Position numbers and translations under genes: made by a program. Shown one piece after another: positions 37,165 to 49,715 of a stretch of 64,000 nucleotides of DNA. The stretch lies in assembly GCA_007570785.1 (NCBI GenBank), contig ML660774.1, forward strand, positions 14,701,949 through 14,765,948, written 5' to 3'. This DNA comes from Antilocapra americana (Eukaryota; Chordata; Mammalia; Artiodactyla; Antilocapridae). Within the stretch, counting starts at the first letter, position 1. Each line of letters begins with the position of its first letter. The notes beneath the pieces are model-generated. The model was not told the DNA's origin. It did not search any database and saw nothing but the letters and a program-made list of their open reading frames with translations.

Positions 37165-37965
37165 CTGCTGCTAGAAGGATTTTCTTTAACATTTATCACA
37201 GTGTGAGTGTCCTGATGATGACTCATTTCAGCTTTTGGATATTTGGAAAACATCTGTGCTTTCATTCTGTAAGGTATTTTAGCTAAAGACAGAATTCTAT
37301 GATGAAAAAGTTTTGTTTTTAATTTTAGTATTCTATGATATTACTCAGCTTTCCTCTCACTTGCATCGTTCCTGATGAAAATGGAGCCATATTCTCAGTT
37401 CTGTCCTTCTGCACCTAATGTGTTGTTTTTCTATTTGCTTCCAAGACTTCCCCTGATCACAGGTTTCGAGCAATCTGATTATTGCAGGGATTGGTGTCAT
37501 CTTCCTCATGGTTCTTGTGCTTTCGACTTCAAGGAGCCTCCTGTATCATGCGTGTATACTTTCCAACAAACTCAGAAACATTCTGGTCATTACTTCTTTA
37601 AAGGTATTTTCTGTGCACCTCTACACTTCTCTGGTGGACTCAACTGTGCATGTATTATTATGCTGCTCTAGTCGTTTATCTAATTATTCATGTCATTTGG
37701 GATAGCTTCCATTGATGTGTCTTCATCCAGCTGAATATTCGTCTCACTATCACTGGAGTCACTTTTATTTGATTTTTTCTCTCCTCTTTATGGTTTGCAT
37801 TTTCCTCTCTGTGAGTGTACCTGATCATTTTTCTTTTAATTGGATGCCAAAAAGCATTTTGAACTTTAACTTGTTGGATGGTAGCTATTTTGTATATTTG
37901 TAAGCATTCTTAAATTTTATTCCTTGCAATTAAGTTACTTGGAAATGTTTTGAAAATTCAGGGAT
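37165..37965 (-). mobile_element. Old L1M 3' region (antisense)
   Basis: Long diverged match to an antisense L1M 3' region. Recognisable pieces include 'ggtttcgagcaatctgatta' near 37463, 'ttggatgccaaaaagcattt' near 37840 and 'aagttacttggaaa' near 37931. No coding value. Confidence 0.65.
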
Positions 37966-39227
37966 TTTTTAGATCCCAAAAAAGGGAGAAAGTTAATGAT
38001 GCAGAAATGAAAGTGAAAGGAGGGGCAGTTCTAGGAGCTAAATTCTAAAGTATGGAGCCAATGTGCAGGAGAATGAGGCTTTCACTTTTTTTTTCTTTTC
38101 CTTAGTGTACATAAAACCTTTAAATTAGAACAGAACTTTAAATTGAAAATGTAAAAACAAATGTTCAGGTAAGCAACCACTGTTCTGGTTGAAGACGAAG
38201 ATTCACTGAAAACAGAAATATTAGATGGTTTATGGAAAGAAATTATTACTAGATATAGGTATTTGGATTTCACAAGATTAGTAGTAAGGAGACACTGTAG
38301 ATTTACTGTCATTTAAGAGCACTGCTCTTAAATATTCACCTTGGTTACATTCTTCCAATTAAAAATTCTGCAGACTCAGGTTTATGAAAATACCTGAGGC
38401 AATGCTTTCACAGATACAACCAACTTAAAACTAAATTTTGCTTCCTTTTCTGCACTGATCTAAATTTATATGATTTAAAATGCAGAAAAATCAAAATTAC
38501 TAGCTAATAGTTTTGGCTTTATGAAATATGTGTCATTAAATTAGGATAATCAGTCTACTAGTACATTTAGATCCTCAACCATCAATATGTGATTAACTAA
38601 GAAAGTCTCACCCTTAACTAGCTCTTGGATGCAACTTGATGCAGAAGCAGAAACACTGCATAAACGACTAATAAAATTCAGATATACTTCTGGTTCTCTA
38701 TTAGTCTTATTCAAAGAAATCTGGGCACACAGACAAGAACTATAGATGTATTTACTCAAAGATGATAAAATGAAAGTCATTTCAGATATTTAACAGGTCA
38801 ATGATCCACCCATATTAGTGTTTTCTTTACATAAGGCCTATTTTACATTCTTCCTTTAAAGTCTATAGAATGTTTACCATAGTAAATCTCTAAGGTTTGG
38901 AGGAGGCAGATTAATAGCTAAATAATACAACCTATTTTTAATTTGTTTCAAAACATATTAAACTATATATTTACAAAGCAAATTATAATGCTGCTGAAGA
39001 AACAATATGCTACAGAATTGGACTAGTATCACTCTTCTCAAGGATTTCCATAATTATTTGTGAGAAGAAAATAGCTTTCCGATCTGTAATACAAGGACCC
39101 CTTCGGATCTTGCAAGGGACCCATGAATCCTTGTGAGTACCAAGCACTGTCCTCAATCTGATCCGTTTGTACCTTACACAATTTTTTCAATTATCTTTGG
39201 TAACATAAAATTAATAATATATTTAGT
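37966..39227. other. Unassigned; faint MIR-like end
   Basis: Nothing recognised except a weak antisense MIR resemblance at 39110-39210. Confidence 0.4.
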
Positions 39228-39930
39228 ATCAGTTCAGTCGCTCAGTAGTGCCCGACTCTTTGCGACCCCATGAACTGTAGCACACCAGGCCTCCCTGTCC
39301 ATCACCAACTCCTGGAGTCTACCCAAACCCATTTCCATCAAGTTGGTGATACCATCCAGCCATCTCATCCTCTGTCTTCCCCTTCTCCTCCTGCCCCCAA
39401 TCCTTCCCAGCATCAGGGTCTTTTCCAATGAGTCAACTCTTTGCATCAGGTGGCCATAGTATTCGAGCTTCAGCTTCAATATCAGACCTTCCAATGAACA
39501 CCCAGGACTGATCTCCTTTAGGATGGACCTGTTGGATCTCTATGCAGTCCAAGGGACTCTCAAGAGTCTTCTCCAACACCATAGTTTAAAAGCATCAATT
39601 CTTCGGCACTCAGCCTTTTTCACTGTCCAACTCTCACAACCATACATGACTACTGGAAAAACCATAGCCTTGACTAGACAAACCTTTGTTGGCAAAGTAA
39701 TGTGTCTGCTTTTCAATATTCTATCCAGGTTGGCCATAACTTCCAAGGAGTAGGCATCTTTTGATTTCATGGCTGCAATCACCATCTGCAGTGATTTTGG
39801 AGCCAAAAAAAAAAGTCTGACACCTTTCCCACTGTTTCCCCATCTATTTCCCATGAAGTGATGGGACCAGATGCCATGATCTTAGTTTTCTTAATGTTGA
39901 GCTTTAAGCCAACTTTTTCACTCTCCTCAT
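39228..39930 (-). mobile_element. BovB 3' end (antisense), about 700 bp
   Basis: Well-preserved antisense BovB tail from the 'cagttcagtcgctcagtag' end to 'cactctcctc'. C-terminal codons remain open over 86 residues (39234-39494) and another piece at 39540-39854. Confidence 0.92.
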
Positions 39931-40027
39931 ACTGAGTAGGTTTTAATAAATTGATTACCTGAAAAGTCCTTTAAAAACTTTTTGAAGACTTGAATTATAA
40001 ATGCAAAATAGGGTTTGACAGAAGTGG

Positions 40028-40248
40028 CATGTATTTACTCAGCACCTAAAACATGTCATGCTCCGTGCCATGTGCTTTGCCATGTACTTAAGATTCTGAA
40101 TAGCTCTTTTGCTGAATATGATACCAAGGAATAGAGAAGCTGAGTGATGCACCCAAGATTACACAGTTAGGAGACTGGCACAAGGGCTCTGAGCCAGTGC
40201 TCTCAGACCACTTCTGCCTCTTCACAGGCACTGCTGTCATCTGTATAT
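40028..40248 (-). repeat. MIR SINE relic
   Basis: Antisense MIR wording in order: 'ttactcagcacctaaaacat', 'gccatgtgctttgcc', then 'acccaagattacacagtta' and 'ctctgagccagtgctct'. Diverged but convincing. Confidence 0.65.
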
Positions 40249-40984
40249 TAGTCAACCTATCTCTGAGTAAAGGCTAGTTTTCATTCTTTCCAATCCTTTC
40301 CACCTTTGCTATATGTATGTGTTAGTACTACTGCTCTCTTGCACAATGAATTTTCAAAATTTATTTTCAGTCTTAAAGGGCAATTACCATTAAGTAGAGG
40401 ATAAACAAAACTTTTAAAAAAATTTTAAAGGGAGTTGCATCCGCCCTAAATCAACCATTCTGAATCACACAATCTCAAATAAGGGTGCGTCTAGTAAGAC
40501 TCCTAGGATTGTCTTCTTCCATAGGGGCACGACCATGTTAATGAACTTATTTACTATTTTCCATGATCATTTAGGACCAGTTTCAACTGTCTCTCAAATC
40601 CATGTCCCATGTCCCATTCCTACTGGCTCTCCTCTAACACAGACCCTCTGTGTATTTCACACAGGAATCCTACTTGTCTCCTATAACAATTCTACTTGTC
40701 TCACATAAAAACTCATAAAATCAATTTAACCTGGCAGCCTCAAATATCCCTAAATGAATCTAATATAGTGAACCTCTATAGTCAGGTAAAACATCAAACA
40801 CAAGGGTATTTAATATTTGGTATGATAATCTTCTGTCCCATGGGTTAGTACCAATCATATTTTATTCAGATATAGAGGATGTTTTGCAGAAAGTTTTACC
40901 AGCTTTACAAATATCGAATCAAGTTCTCAAAAACAGCATGTCTCCTGGTGGGTAAATGAATGGTCTGTGCTAGTTAAAGGCCTA
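40249..40984. other. Unassigned, no gene seen
   Basis: AT-rich DNA with an A/T run at 40410-40430. No feature recognised. Confidence 0.45.
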
Positions 40985-41720
40985 CATTTACTCATGCATC
41001 AAATACACATCTATTTCTTAAATGGTTAACATATTCCAAGACTGATCTGGGTACTACAATAAGGGTACTTAAGTCCTTGTCCTCTTGGACAATGAAACAC
41101 ATAGTTTTAATATAGAATAATAAGTTACAGATGGGAAAAAAATACTCAGAAAACAGGGTATTTAAAGAATAGAGACAAGACAGGTTATAGTATAAGTAAC
41201 CCTTCACTAGTAGCAGAGAAGTAGGGGGAAAACATTCCAGTAGAATATGCAAAACCAAAGAGACCGAAGGGCAAACTACAAGGCTTAAGACAAGACAAAG
41301 AAACCCTTGCATGCTGTGGTGAAAACTGGTTGGCAGTTTTGCTGGCAAAACAGGACCACTGAATACTTTAAAGTTAATGATTGGCATCATTAGATTTATT
41401 TTGTTTAGCTTCCTACGAACATTACTGCGGAATTTTATTTGGAAATGTGGATTTGAGGAAGAAAAACTGAAGGCAGAGAGGGATGTAAGAAAGCGACCAT
41501 GGTAAATATGTGAATAGTAATAAATAATTACAATGAGGTAGAGGCAGAGAGGACAGTGTTCACAAAACTGGGCTCTCCAATGGAGAGAGGAGCAGTTACT
41601 AATGTAGGAAATATAAATTGGGGGGATGTGGATTTCACAGCATTAGATCAGTAAAGGAAACATGGGGTTTTGTGGTAGACATGTAATTTGAAGTGCTAGT
41701 GATAACCTATAAGAAAAGGC
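40985..41720 (+). repeat. Second copy of the unnamed ancient interspersed repeat
   Basis: Matches in outline the repeat at 13405-14020. Elements in order: 'tttactcatgcatcaaatac' start, 'aagtccttgtcctcttgga', 'acattccagtagaatatgc', then 'gaggtagaggcagagagga'. Highly diverged. Confidence 0.42.
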
Positions 41721-41954
41721 ATGACAACTGAACATGCAGGTCTATACTTCAACAGGGAATATTTACCAATTCAAGTCAACTGTACGCTGGCCCACATTTA
41801 ACGTAATGTCACTAGGCTGCCTGTGGGAACAGATGTAATAAAGATGCCGTTTCTGGCCATGTCTCTACTTCAAGGGGGCGGCTTACTGCTACCGCCGGAG
41901 GGGTCAGCATTTCATTGACTTCTCAAATGTTTCCACTTCTTTAGCACTGTAAAT

Positions 41955-42229
41955 GGAGAAGGCAATGGCAACCCACTCCAGTACTCTTGCCTGGAAAATC
42001 CCGTGAACGGAGGAGCCTGGTGGGCTGCAGTCCATGGGGTCACAAAGAGTTGGACATGACTGAGTGACTTCACTTTCACTTTTCACCTTCATGCACTGGA
42101 GAAGGAAATGGCAACCCACTCCAGTGTTCTTGCCTGGAGAATCCCAGGGACAGCGGAGCCTGGTGGGCTGCCATCTATGGGGTCACACAGAGTCGGACAC
42201 GACTGACGCAACTTAGCCCCAGCAGCAAC
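41955..42229 (+). mobile_element. BOV-A2 SINE (dimer) with TSD
   Basis: Two BovA monomers in tandem, each starting 'ggagaagg' (41955 and about 42098) and each with a 'caacccactccagt' core, separated by a pyrimidine/TTTC linker (about 42070-42085). Flanked by AGCACTGTAAAT (41943-41954) and AGCACTGCAAAA (42230-42241), a target-site duplication with small differences. BOV-A2 is mobilised in trans by BovB/L1-type machinery (family knowledge). Confidence 0.93.
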
Positions 42230-42241
42230 AGCACTGCAAAA

Positions 42242-44249
42242 TTTATCTGTCTTAAATCATCAAACAAAGCAATCTCTAAGGCTTCTTCCACCACGGCAGC
42301 ATTATTCTTTCAGTTTTGGCAACCCTCGGAGCTTTATTTTTCTGATAAGGCCAACTAAAGGGCAAGTATTTTAATAATGTTAACATGCCCTGTTTTTCAA
42401 ATGAAGAAGCAAGTTGAAGATTTGTTTAGACAGGATTAAAAAAAAATCAGAATGAAGGCAGTGGAATTTCGAAGTCTGCAATGTGTGATAGCCTCAATAA
42501 AAGACTGAGCTGGAATCTTTTTGGTGATGATTCAGAAAACTGATAACCATCTGCTGGAGCCAGAGGATGAGTTAATGCATCGCTAATGTGTGCAGCCCTG
42601 GTGAAGCCGATCCTACTTCTTTAACACAACCCTTCCATCCCCCCCCTCTGAAGAGCTTTGATGGTATAATAAATTTGATGAGTACTTTGTCAATAATCTT
42701 AGCATATGAAGACCACTTACCCATCTCACATATTTTTAACTCACTCTGAATTTCCAAGCTATCTGGTCATGACAGTTTCCTTTGCATACATGAGATGCAG
42801 AATGTGTTAAGCCCAGCTTCCTACACCATTTTCAAATCTTTCCATGACCTGGTCCCACTAAGAGGCAGATTTACCATGAAGCTTAATAGTCAAGACTCCT
42901 CAACTGGCATGGGTCTCTTCCAAGGCCTTGGGAAGGTTCATCAGCACTCTGTTCACAGCATCATATGTGAAATTAATAAATTCAAACTTTTAAAAAAAAA
43001 ATCAGAACTGTCACCTGATGCTTCCCATTGTCAGACTTGTCCTCATGTCAAGTGATACTGGAATGAATGCAGAGATGTTGAGGATCCAGCTGAAGAAGCA
43101 GACAGAACATTTGGTGGGGCACGTTTGTGATGTTCACAGTCACTATCCTGCATACTTACTTCCAGCCATCTTGGATAGGAATGATTTTCAGGAATACTTC
43201 TGCCACCCACTGTACCAACTCACTCAGTGTCCTGACAAGAACTACAAGACTCGGTGATACGTAGATGTTCCAAAATACGAGTGTAGGGCAGGATAAACAA
43301 GGTCTGAAATGTCCAGAACACTGCATGAAGGATTTTCCATCCTCAGTCATTTAAAACTCTAAGCAGATGATTTATTTCTCCTGGGCCCCTAGTCTAACTC
43401 ATCAATAATGAAAAACTAAGTATCATGTTAAATGAAAGACAGAACTATCTTTCTACTCCTCCTACACAAAATGATACTTCAAGATGATTATCATAGGAAA
43501 AAGCAATTATAAAGGATGCAGGCAAATCATGTAGAGGAAAAAAGAGTCTTGCAGAGGTGTCCGGTACTAAGTAATAAAAAATACCGTTTTTCTGGACATT
43601 CATTCATTTTTCAGATTTGTGATTTGTTGTGACTACTTTTATTCACCCAAGTAAATATTTCCTTCCATAATTGAGATAACATCCAATCCTAGTGTCAAAC
43701 CAGACTCCTACAGTTAGGTGTCTTTTTTCACCAATAATTTCATAGATATAAGGCAGTGATGAGGCAGATACAAAGTGGGAAAGAGCCAGGGCCTCAAATG
43801 CAGCTCCTGTAGGACTTTCTTTCTCACATTTGATACCAAGTTAATACAAGACATATCTATGCAAAGTGTGCAGTCACCGCACAGTGGGAGCGACACGGAT
43901 TCTGATACATCTCCATTTTATACACAGATGCACAGCTCATGTGATGTCTTCCAATAAATTAGTAGGTTCCAGGTTTATTTATAAAAGTTCCATAAGGTCA
44001 GTCTCCTGCGTATGTGGTGAAACCCCCCCTGAATCCCGCCCTGAGGATGCTTCTGAATAGGGCACAACCACCCTATGACTAAATTTGGCTGGTTTCTCCA
44101 TCCCTTTTTAAAATGCCTTCGTGTCACCCAAGATGGGATTGGGTTTTCTCACCCAAGATGTCTCTGCTCTGGGTCATTTTCACCACTCCCTAGTAACAAA
44201 CTGAAAAATGCTCTATAAAGGTCTATATTGAGGTAGCTGCTTCAGATAG
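42242..44249. other. Unassigned; short L2-like piece near 42815-42860
   Basis: A 'tttccatgacctggtccc' segment resembles antisense L2. The rest is unrecognised. Small open frames such as 43018-43257 and 43775-43957 have no familiar domain. Confidence 0.42.
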
Positions 44250-45060
44250 TTTACAGATCCAAGATGTCTTCACCTCCTTTCATTTCTGCCAAACCTTTGG
44301 TCCATATACAGTCAAATATTGTTCATGGTGACCAAGAGGGGTTGCCTGTACCACCAGCTTCTCTAATTCTTTGCATCATTATTTCTCTACTCGTGACACA
44401 CTAAACATTCCAATTTATCTAGTGACTCTGTGAACAGGGGCCATGAGAGGTTCTAGAAGAGGAATAGTTTCTCCAACACATTAACAATCCTGAAGGCTTC
44501 TAGTGTCTTTCCACTTGGCAGGGTTTCTGAGAATGTATTTCTCAAGGGAATGCCTATACTGTTCCAAACCACATAATTCCCAGGAATTTCATAGACTGAG
44601 CCAGGCCGTGTGTTTTAGCTGGACGTGTCAGCCAGCCTCGTTTTGTCCTCCAGGGCTTCTTTCTCGGAGGACTCAGTGACAGTCATGTCATCGGTGCAGT
44701 ATACTAACCTCTCTCATCATCACATTCAAGCCCTCCCTCTTTACATTGCGGCCATGTGCCTGAGAATACAAATTCCTCTGTATCAGAACAATGAATGCGT
44801 ACTAACTTCTGTTCCTCAAGACAACAAATTGTACCTGACTGGCTCCCAAATTTGCTACTGAGAAGAAAGTGCCAACCAAGTAGGTAACATCGTACCAGCC
44901 CCCACTGGCCTTCTGCACTTCCTGTGTGACTCCACTGTGTCAAACACAGTTGGAGCAACCAAATAAGTGACCCTGGCCACTGTATGATATTAACCTGTAA
45001 ACACTGTCTTTCATAAGCACTGTCCAAACAGAACTATTAACAAGAGAGACAGAAGAGTCA
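44250..45060 (-). mobile_element. Endogenous retrovirus pol remnant (antisense)
   Basis: The minus strand holds a broken RT-like series. An 'IKKWLEQ' type segment with a following 'SSVW' block lies near 44960-45090. The YxDD box is represented by Cys-Thr-Asp-Asp at 44687-44698, and downstream blocks run to about 44400. Stops and frameshifts are frequent. The order fits retroviral RT, ERVL-like by impression. No LTR was found; it is a fossil with no coding capacity. Confidence 0.48.
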
Positions 45061-45469
45061 AATGCCTGCTCCAACCATTTCTTAATGAGAGTGGTAATTT
45101 CATTTCCCTTTTGGAATTCTCTATAGCTTAATGTTTATTACTAAGAAAGACTTGGTTTCAAAGGTTCCCATTTATCACAGCCACTTAAAAAAATTGCACG
45201 AGTGGTGGATTTAGCAGATATCTAAAGGGTAATACGCCCTATTTTCACATAATGCCCATCCCAAGCATTTTATTCTTAAGAAAAAAGGAGGGGACTATCC
45301 TTGGCAGTCCCTCTTTCCAAATCCTAATTCCACTCCTACCCTGGTCAACTCAGAAGTACCTCCTAACTCTCCTGGGTTTACCTCCATGCCATTCTGAGCA
45401 CACTCCCTACACACAGGATTTATTTTACACTGACCACCTATAGTTAACATTCCTAAGAAAGTCTTGCTT
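45061..45469. other. Unassigned, no gene seen
   Basis: Flanking DNA of the next BovB. Nothing recognised. Confidence 0.45.
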
Positions 45470-45914
45470 CAGTTCAGTTCAGTCTCTAAGTCGTGTTTGA
45501 CTCTTTGCAACCCCATGAATCGCAGCATGCCAGGCCTCCCTGTCCATCACCAACTCCCAGAGTTTACCCAAACTCATGTCCATTGAATCAGTGATGCCAT
45601 CCAGCCATCACATCCTGTCGTCTCCTCCTCCTCCTGCCCCGAATCCTTCCCAGCATCAGGGTCTTTTCCAATGAGTCAACCCTTCGCATCAGGTGGCCAA
45701 AGTATTGGAGTTTCAGCTTCAACATCAGTCCTTCCAATGAACACCTAGGACTCATCTCCTTTAGGATGGACTGGTTGGATCTCCTTGCAGTCCAAGGGAC
45801 TCTCAAGACTCTTCTCCAACACCACAGTTGAAAAGCATCAATTCTTCAGTGCTCAGCTTTCTTCACAGTCCAACTCTCACATCCATACATGACTACTGGA
45901 AAAACTATAGCCTT
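45470..45914 (-). mobile_element. BovB 3' end (antisense) with perfect 9-bp TSD
   Basis: Antisense BovB tail of about 445 bases. GTCTTGCTT occurs at 45461-45469 and 45915-45923, framing it exactly. 5'-truncated, as most copies are. Confidence 0.93.
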
Positions 45915-47103
45915 GTCTTGCTTACCAAGCCACTAATCACTGAGTACAGTCTAAACCACCCAAAAGAGATGAATCATGCAGATTTTGGTCTTTTGGTTAT
46001 CTTTTTTGGATTTTATGGCCTAGCCTTTTGCTGAGGTGGTCAATTTCCTCAAAACGGAGAGTTAAGAGGGAATTCAGCATGGCCCTTTAAGAGGTAAGCA
46101 CAAGGCTGAGACACTGTCAACTGTAGCTTGTTCACTGCAGACCATCCAGATGCCTTTGCTCACCAAAGTTCTCAGCAACCTGGGGATCAGCCATCAACCC
46201 AAATAATCACTTCCATTCAGCAATAATCATCTGTATACCTCCGCAATAGCTATTTCTAAGAGATTATACCAATAATATTTCTCCATGCTTTCTGATGTTT
46301 TGCTTTTAAGAATTCTAATATTTGAACAGACAGAATCTCTTAGGATTCCACAGTTACCTGAACTGGGTCTCCAGCTGCGAGTATCAACTTTTGAGTAACC
46401 AACAGTTACAGCTGAGTTACTCTGCTAATGAAAGCAACACCTCTCCCCATTATCGAAGAGACATGAGAGGCTTTCCAGAACTGGAAAAACCTTACCTTAC
46501 TGACTTTATCTTTCCCCACTGCCATCTACTCATCCTTTAAAAGTCTAGCTTTTATCAAGGCTAACAATGACCAGTGAATACAATTTTTAGTTAATCTACC
46601 CCCGTTTCAACCATTCTATCCATTTAGACATTTCTCCCAAATACAGATGGATTTTTCTACAAATTCCACTGATTAAGACTTATTCCAGTAATATGCAGTG
46701 GGTTTTTTACCATTTCAAAGACTGACAGGCCACTAACTTGGCATGAAGTCTTCATAGTATTTCCCAATCTTATTTTTTGCCAAAATAATAATAATAAACT
46801 CCTTAGCTATTGAGATTTTTAGGTATGAAATACAACCTTTCACATAATGCATGAAAAATCATATTGTTAAGTTAGATTCACACTGATCAGCGACCTTAGT
46901 CAGTTGCAAACATCACTAGCAATTTAAAGAATTCAAGTAATTATGAGGCTCAAGGAAACAAGGGAAAGATCCAGGGCCTCCAATGAAGGCCTCCATGTGT
47001 TCTGAGACTATGAAATTAATATATGAAATCTCTAAATGATATGTATAGCCACACCCTTTACACAGAAGGAGGCATTCCTGTCATTAAAACATCTCCACTT
47101 TAT
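45915..47103. other. Unassigned, no gene seen
   Basis: No recognised gene or repeat; short frames only (for example 46322-46540). Confidence 0.45.
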
Positions 47104-47115
47104 ACTTAGATAGCT

Positions 47116-47344
47116 GTGCTGTGCTAAGTCACTTCAGTTGTGTCTGAGTCTGCGACTCTATGGACCACAGCCCGCTGGGCTTCTCTGTTCATAGCATTCT
47201 CCAGGCAAGATACTGGAGTGGGTTGCCATGCCCTCCTCCAGAGGATGTTTGTGACATCCCTGATGTTTCCAGGGATTGAACATGTGTCTCTTACGTCTCC
47301 TGCACTGGCAGGCTGTTCTTTCCAGGGTGCCACCTGGGAAGCCC
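47116..47344 (-). mobile_element. Bov-tA SINE (antisense) with TSD
   Basis: Reverse complement of Bov-tA running from its 'gctgtgctaagtcacttcag' tail to the 'tgggaagccc' start. Flanks ACTTAGATAGCT (47104-47115) and ACTTAAATAGCT (47345-47356) form a 12-bp duplication with one mismatch. Confidence 0.93.
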
Positions 47345-47356
47345 ACTTAAATAGCT

Positions 47357-47789
47357 ACACATAGTTAACATGAGATTTTTCTCCCCAGAGCCGTCCCATA
47401 AAAGTCTATCTTCCACAAGCAATCCTGGAGAACTAAAATATTCCAAAGACAGTAAATTTTATGATAGCAAATACCACTGGTTCACTTGCTAAGACATCTG
47501 TTATGAAATTTGATGAAGTCACCTTCTACCTCTCCTAGCAGCATCCCATTTTCCTGGGAAGGGAGGAGAATGGATTCACAGACCTGTTGCTATTTATTCT
47601 GCAGTGCCTAAATTTGTATTTGTAACCTTAGATTCTTTTTCTCAACCAAGAGGGTCCCAAAATGATATCTTTCATGTCTTCCCAAATAAATCTATCCTTC
47701 ACTCTGCTATATGCTAGCAGTGAGAGAAGAATTAACTTCTCAATCCTCTCTCTTTTCTGCTATACTTTATCCCATCTCCTCTATGCCCC
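47357..47789. other. Unassigned, no gene seen
   Basis: No recognised feature. Confidence 0.45.
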
Positions 47790-47960
47790 ATTTATCCTAC
47801 AAACATTTCACCCTGGCCTCCTACACACCTCTTTAAACTCTGCCTCAACTCACCTACCTCCTCTCCTAGGGCAAATCCTTTATAGCTTTCAAATTTTAGT
47901 TTCCTTTCCATAATCCACACAAAACATTCTCTTTTGTTGCCCTTTGCAAATGTATCCTTT
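47790..47960 (-). repeat. Possible L2 LINE relic
   Basis: Wording such as 'aaactctgcctcaactcacc' followed by 'ctcctctcctagg' resembles the antisense L2 3' end. Diverged. Confidence 0.4.
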
Positions 47961-48004
47961 GAAATTTCATTGCTTATGCAAACTACTTTGAATTAATACC
48001 AGCA

Positions 48005-48225
48005 AAGAACATCAACTGAATGTCCATTACTTATCATAAACTTCTCTAAATAACTTACAGAATGATAATATTAACAATAATCATCACCATCACTGCACAT
48101 TTTATAATCACTCACCCAACATCATATAATTAGCAGGTAACGGAGTCTACACTCAGTCTCACTTTGTGCCTGACCACCTTCAAAATGCAGGATCCTCTCA
48201 CCATAACATGATGCATCAACCCTAT
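48005..48225 (-). repeat. MIR SINE relic
   Basis: Antisense MIR outline: 'cacccaacatcatataatta' (like '...aaggtcacacagcta'), then 'acggagtctacactcag' and 'tcaccataacatgatgcat'. Confidence 0.5.
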
Positions 48226-48442
48226 TCTGCTTCACAGCTGCCTCTAAATTCTTAATTTTCGCATTTCTTAACTTTACTATTAAATAATAATCAAGTTTCC
48301 AGGAAGTACCATGCCTTGTAATCTTAATATCCCTCTCCTTCACCTTAAATATTATTCTACCCAATTGATATATTTGTTAGAGTGAAGAACAGACTACTTC
48401 AGTAAACACCTTAAAGGCAAGGATATAAAGAATATAGAAGCT

Positions 48443-48662
48443 GGGACTTCCTTAGTGGTCAAGTGGTTAAGACTCCACACTCCCAATGCAGAGGGCCTGG
48501 GTTCAATCCATGGTCAGGAAACTAGACCCCACATGCCGCAACTAAGAGTTTGCATGCCACAACTAGAGATTCCACATGTCGCAATTAAAAGCTCCCACGT
48601 GGCCATGACTGGGAAATGCAGCCGCTGGCCCTGTGAGTGACAATACGCCAGGCCAAAACTAG
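48443..48662 (+). mobile_element. CHR-2-type tRNA-derived SINE
   Basis: Head 'gggacttccttagtggtc', then 'aagtggttaagactccacac' and a B-box-like 'gggttcaatccatggtc', followed by the 'ccgcaactaagag' and 'ccacaactagag' repeats typical of this cetartiodactyl SINE. It is older than the Bov-tA copies. Confidence 0.85.
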
Positions 48663-48669
48663 ATTAATA

Positions 48670-49100
48670 TATGCAGGGTAAGACAGACTTAACTCAGCAA
48701 TCAATTCTCAATTCTCAGTGGCTTCAACAACAAAGTTTTATTTCTTACCCATTTTCTAGGTCCTACAGGACTCAGCTGGTAGCTCTGCTCAGTACCTCCT
48801 CTTTGTCCTTAATCTGAGATTCTCCCTGGATCTATGCCAGATACTGTGTTAAGAGGGAAAAAATCTTAAAGAGTCTTTCACTGACATTTATAAGGTCTGG
48901 CTCAGTACCTGCATTTATATGGCCTGGCCTAAGAGTGAAACATGTCACTTCCATTAAAAATTCACTGAAAAAAAAAAAAAAAATGTAGGCCAGACCTAGT
49001 CACAGGGTCTCATCCAACTACAGGGGCCCACAAAGGTCAAGTCTACTTTGAACCCAGAAGATTGAGAGCAGTCACTATTCAGTGAGCAGCAATAATTGTT
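48670..49100. repeat. Old LTR-like mammalian repeat
   Basis: Begins with 'ggcttcaacaacaaag' and 'ttttatttcttacccattt' and later has 'agtgaaacatgtcacttcc' and 'tagtcacagggtctcatcc'. I recognise this pattern from common mammalian repeats, probably an LTR read in antisense. A 16-base A run interrupts it at about 48968. Family not named. Confidence 0.42.
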
Positions 49101-49194
49101 ACTACAGTCTAGAAACAGGGAAAACTGGATTTGGTTTATAACTGACAATATTCAACACTGACTGTCCCCACATCTGAAAGAGGGCAAATAATAC

Positions 49195-49660
49195 GTCAAC
49201 TTAAAAAAAAAATGAACCATGTCAAAGTTGCAAGTCAAGTTTTATTTGGGGCAAAATGAGGGCTGCAGCCCAGGAAACAGCATCTCAGATAGCTCTAGGA
49301 GACTGCTCCAAAGAGGCAGAGGGGAAAGGTCAGTATACATGTGATTTTGGTGAAGGGAAATACATGCCATCAAGCACATATTCTCCCAGAAGGTTTCTAC
49401 TAGTCTCATGAAGCTTTACCAGTCATGAGAAACAGTTGTCACCATGAAGGATTTTAGTGCTTTTCTAGATATGAGGAGATACAAGATTTGGGCTCATAAA
49501 ATTGGCTCTTGAAAATAGCTAACTATCTGAAGACCTGTCCTGCCAGTTCCCCTGTGAAGCACAGAGTGCCTCTCCACCCTAACCCCTTCCAGAGGGTGTT
49601 CAAGGTCATGACTTAATCCTTTTAGAGGCAGATGGCAAGCATCCATGGCCAGTGCCAATT
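49195..49660 (-). repeat. LTR-like ruminant repeat
   Basis: Starts 'caagtcaagttttatttggg' (the complement contains AATAAA) and continues through 'agaggcagaggggaaaggtc' and 'tctagatatgaggagatac'. This resembles known ERV LTRs in ruminants. Orientation is inferred from the AATAAA complement; the family is not certain. Confidence 0.45.
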
Positions 49661-49667
49661 TGTAGTT

Positions 49668-49670
<3 letters not shown>

Positions 49671-49712
<42 letters not shown>
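49671..49712. repeat. (CA)n microsatellite, 21 units
   Basis: Uninterrupted AC dinucleotides over 42 bases, adjacent to the end of the LTR-like repeat. Likely length-polymorphic. Confidence 0.98.

Positions 49713-49715
<3 letters not shown>

Noticed and set aside
41904..42119. 71-codon minus-strand open frame
   Set aside because: It is the complement of the BOV-A2 SINE, a common false prediction in ruminant DNA.
42795..43257. Possible processed pseudogene
   Set aside because: Open frames and an A run (about 42990) were considered, but no parent protein is recognisable, no flanking duplication was found and an L2-like piece starts the interval.
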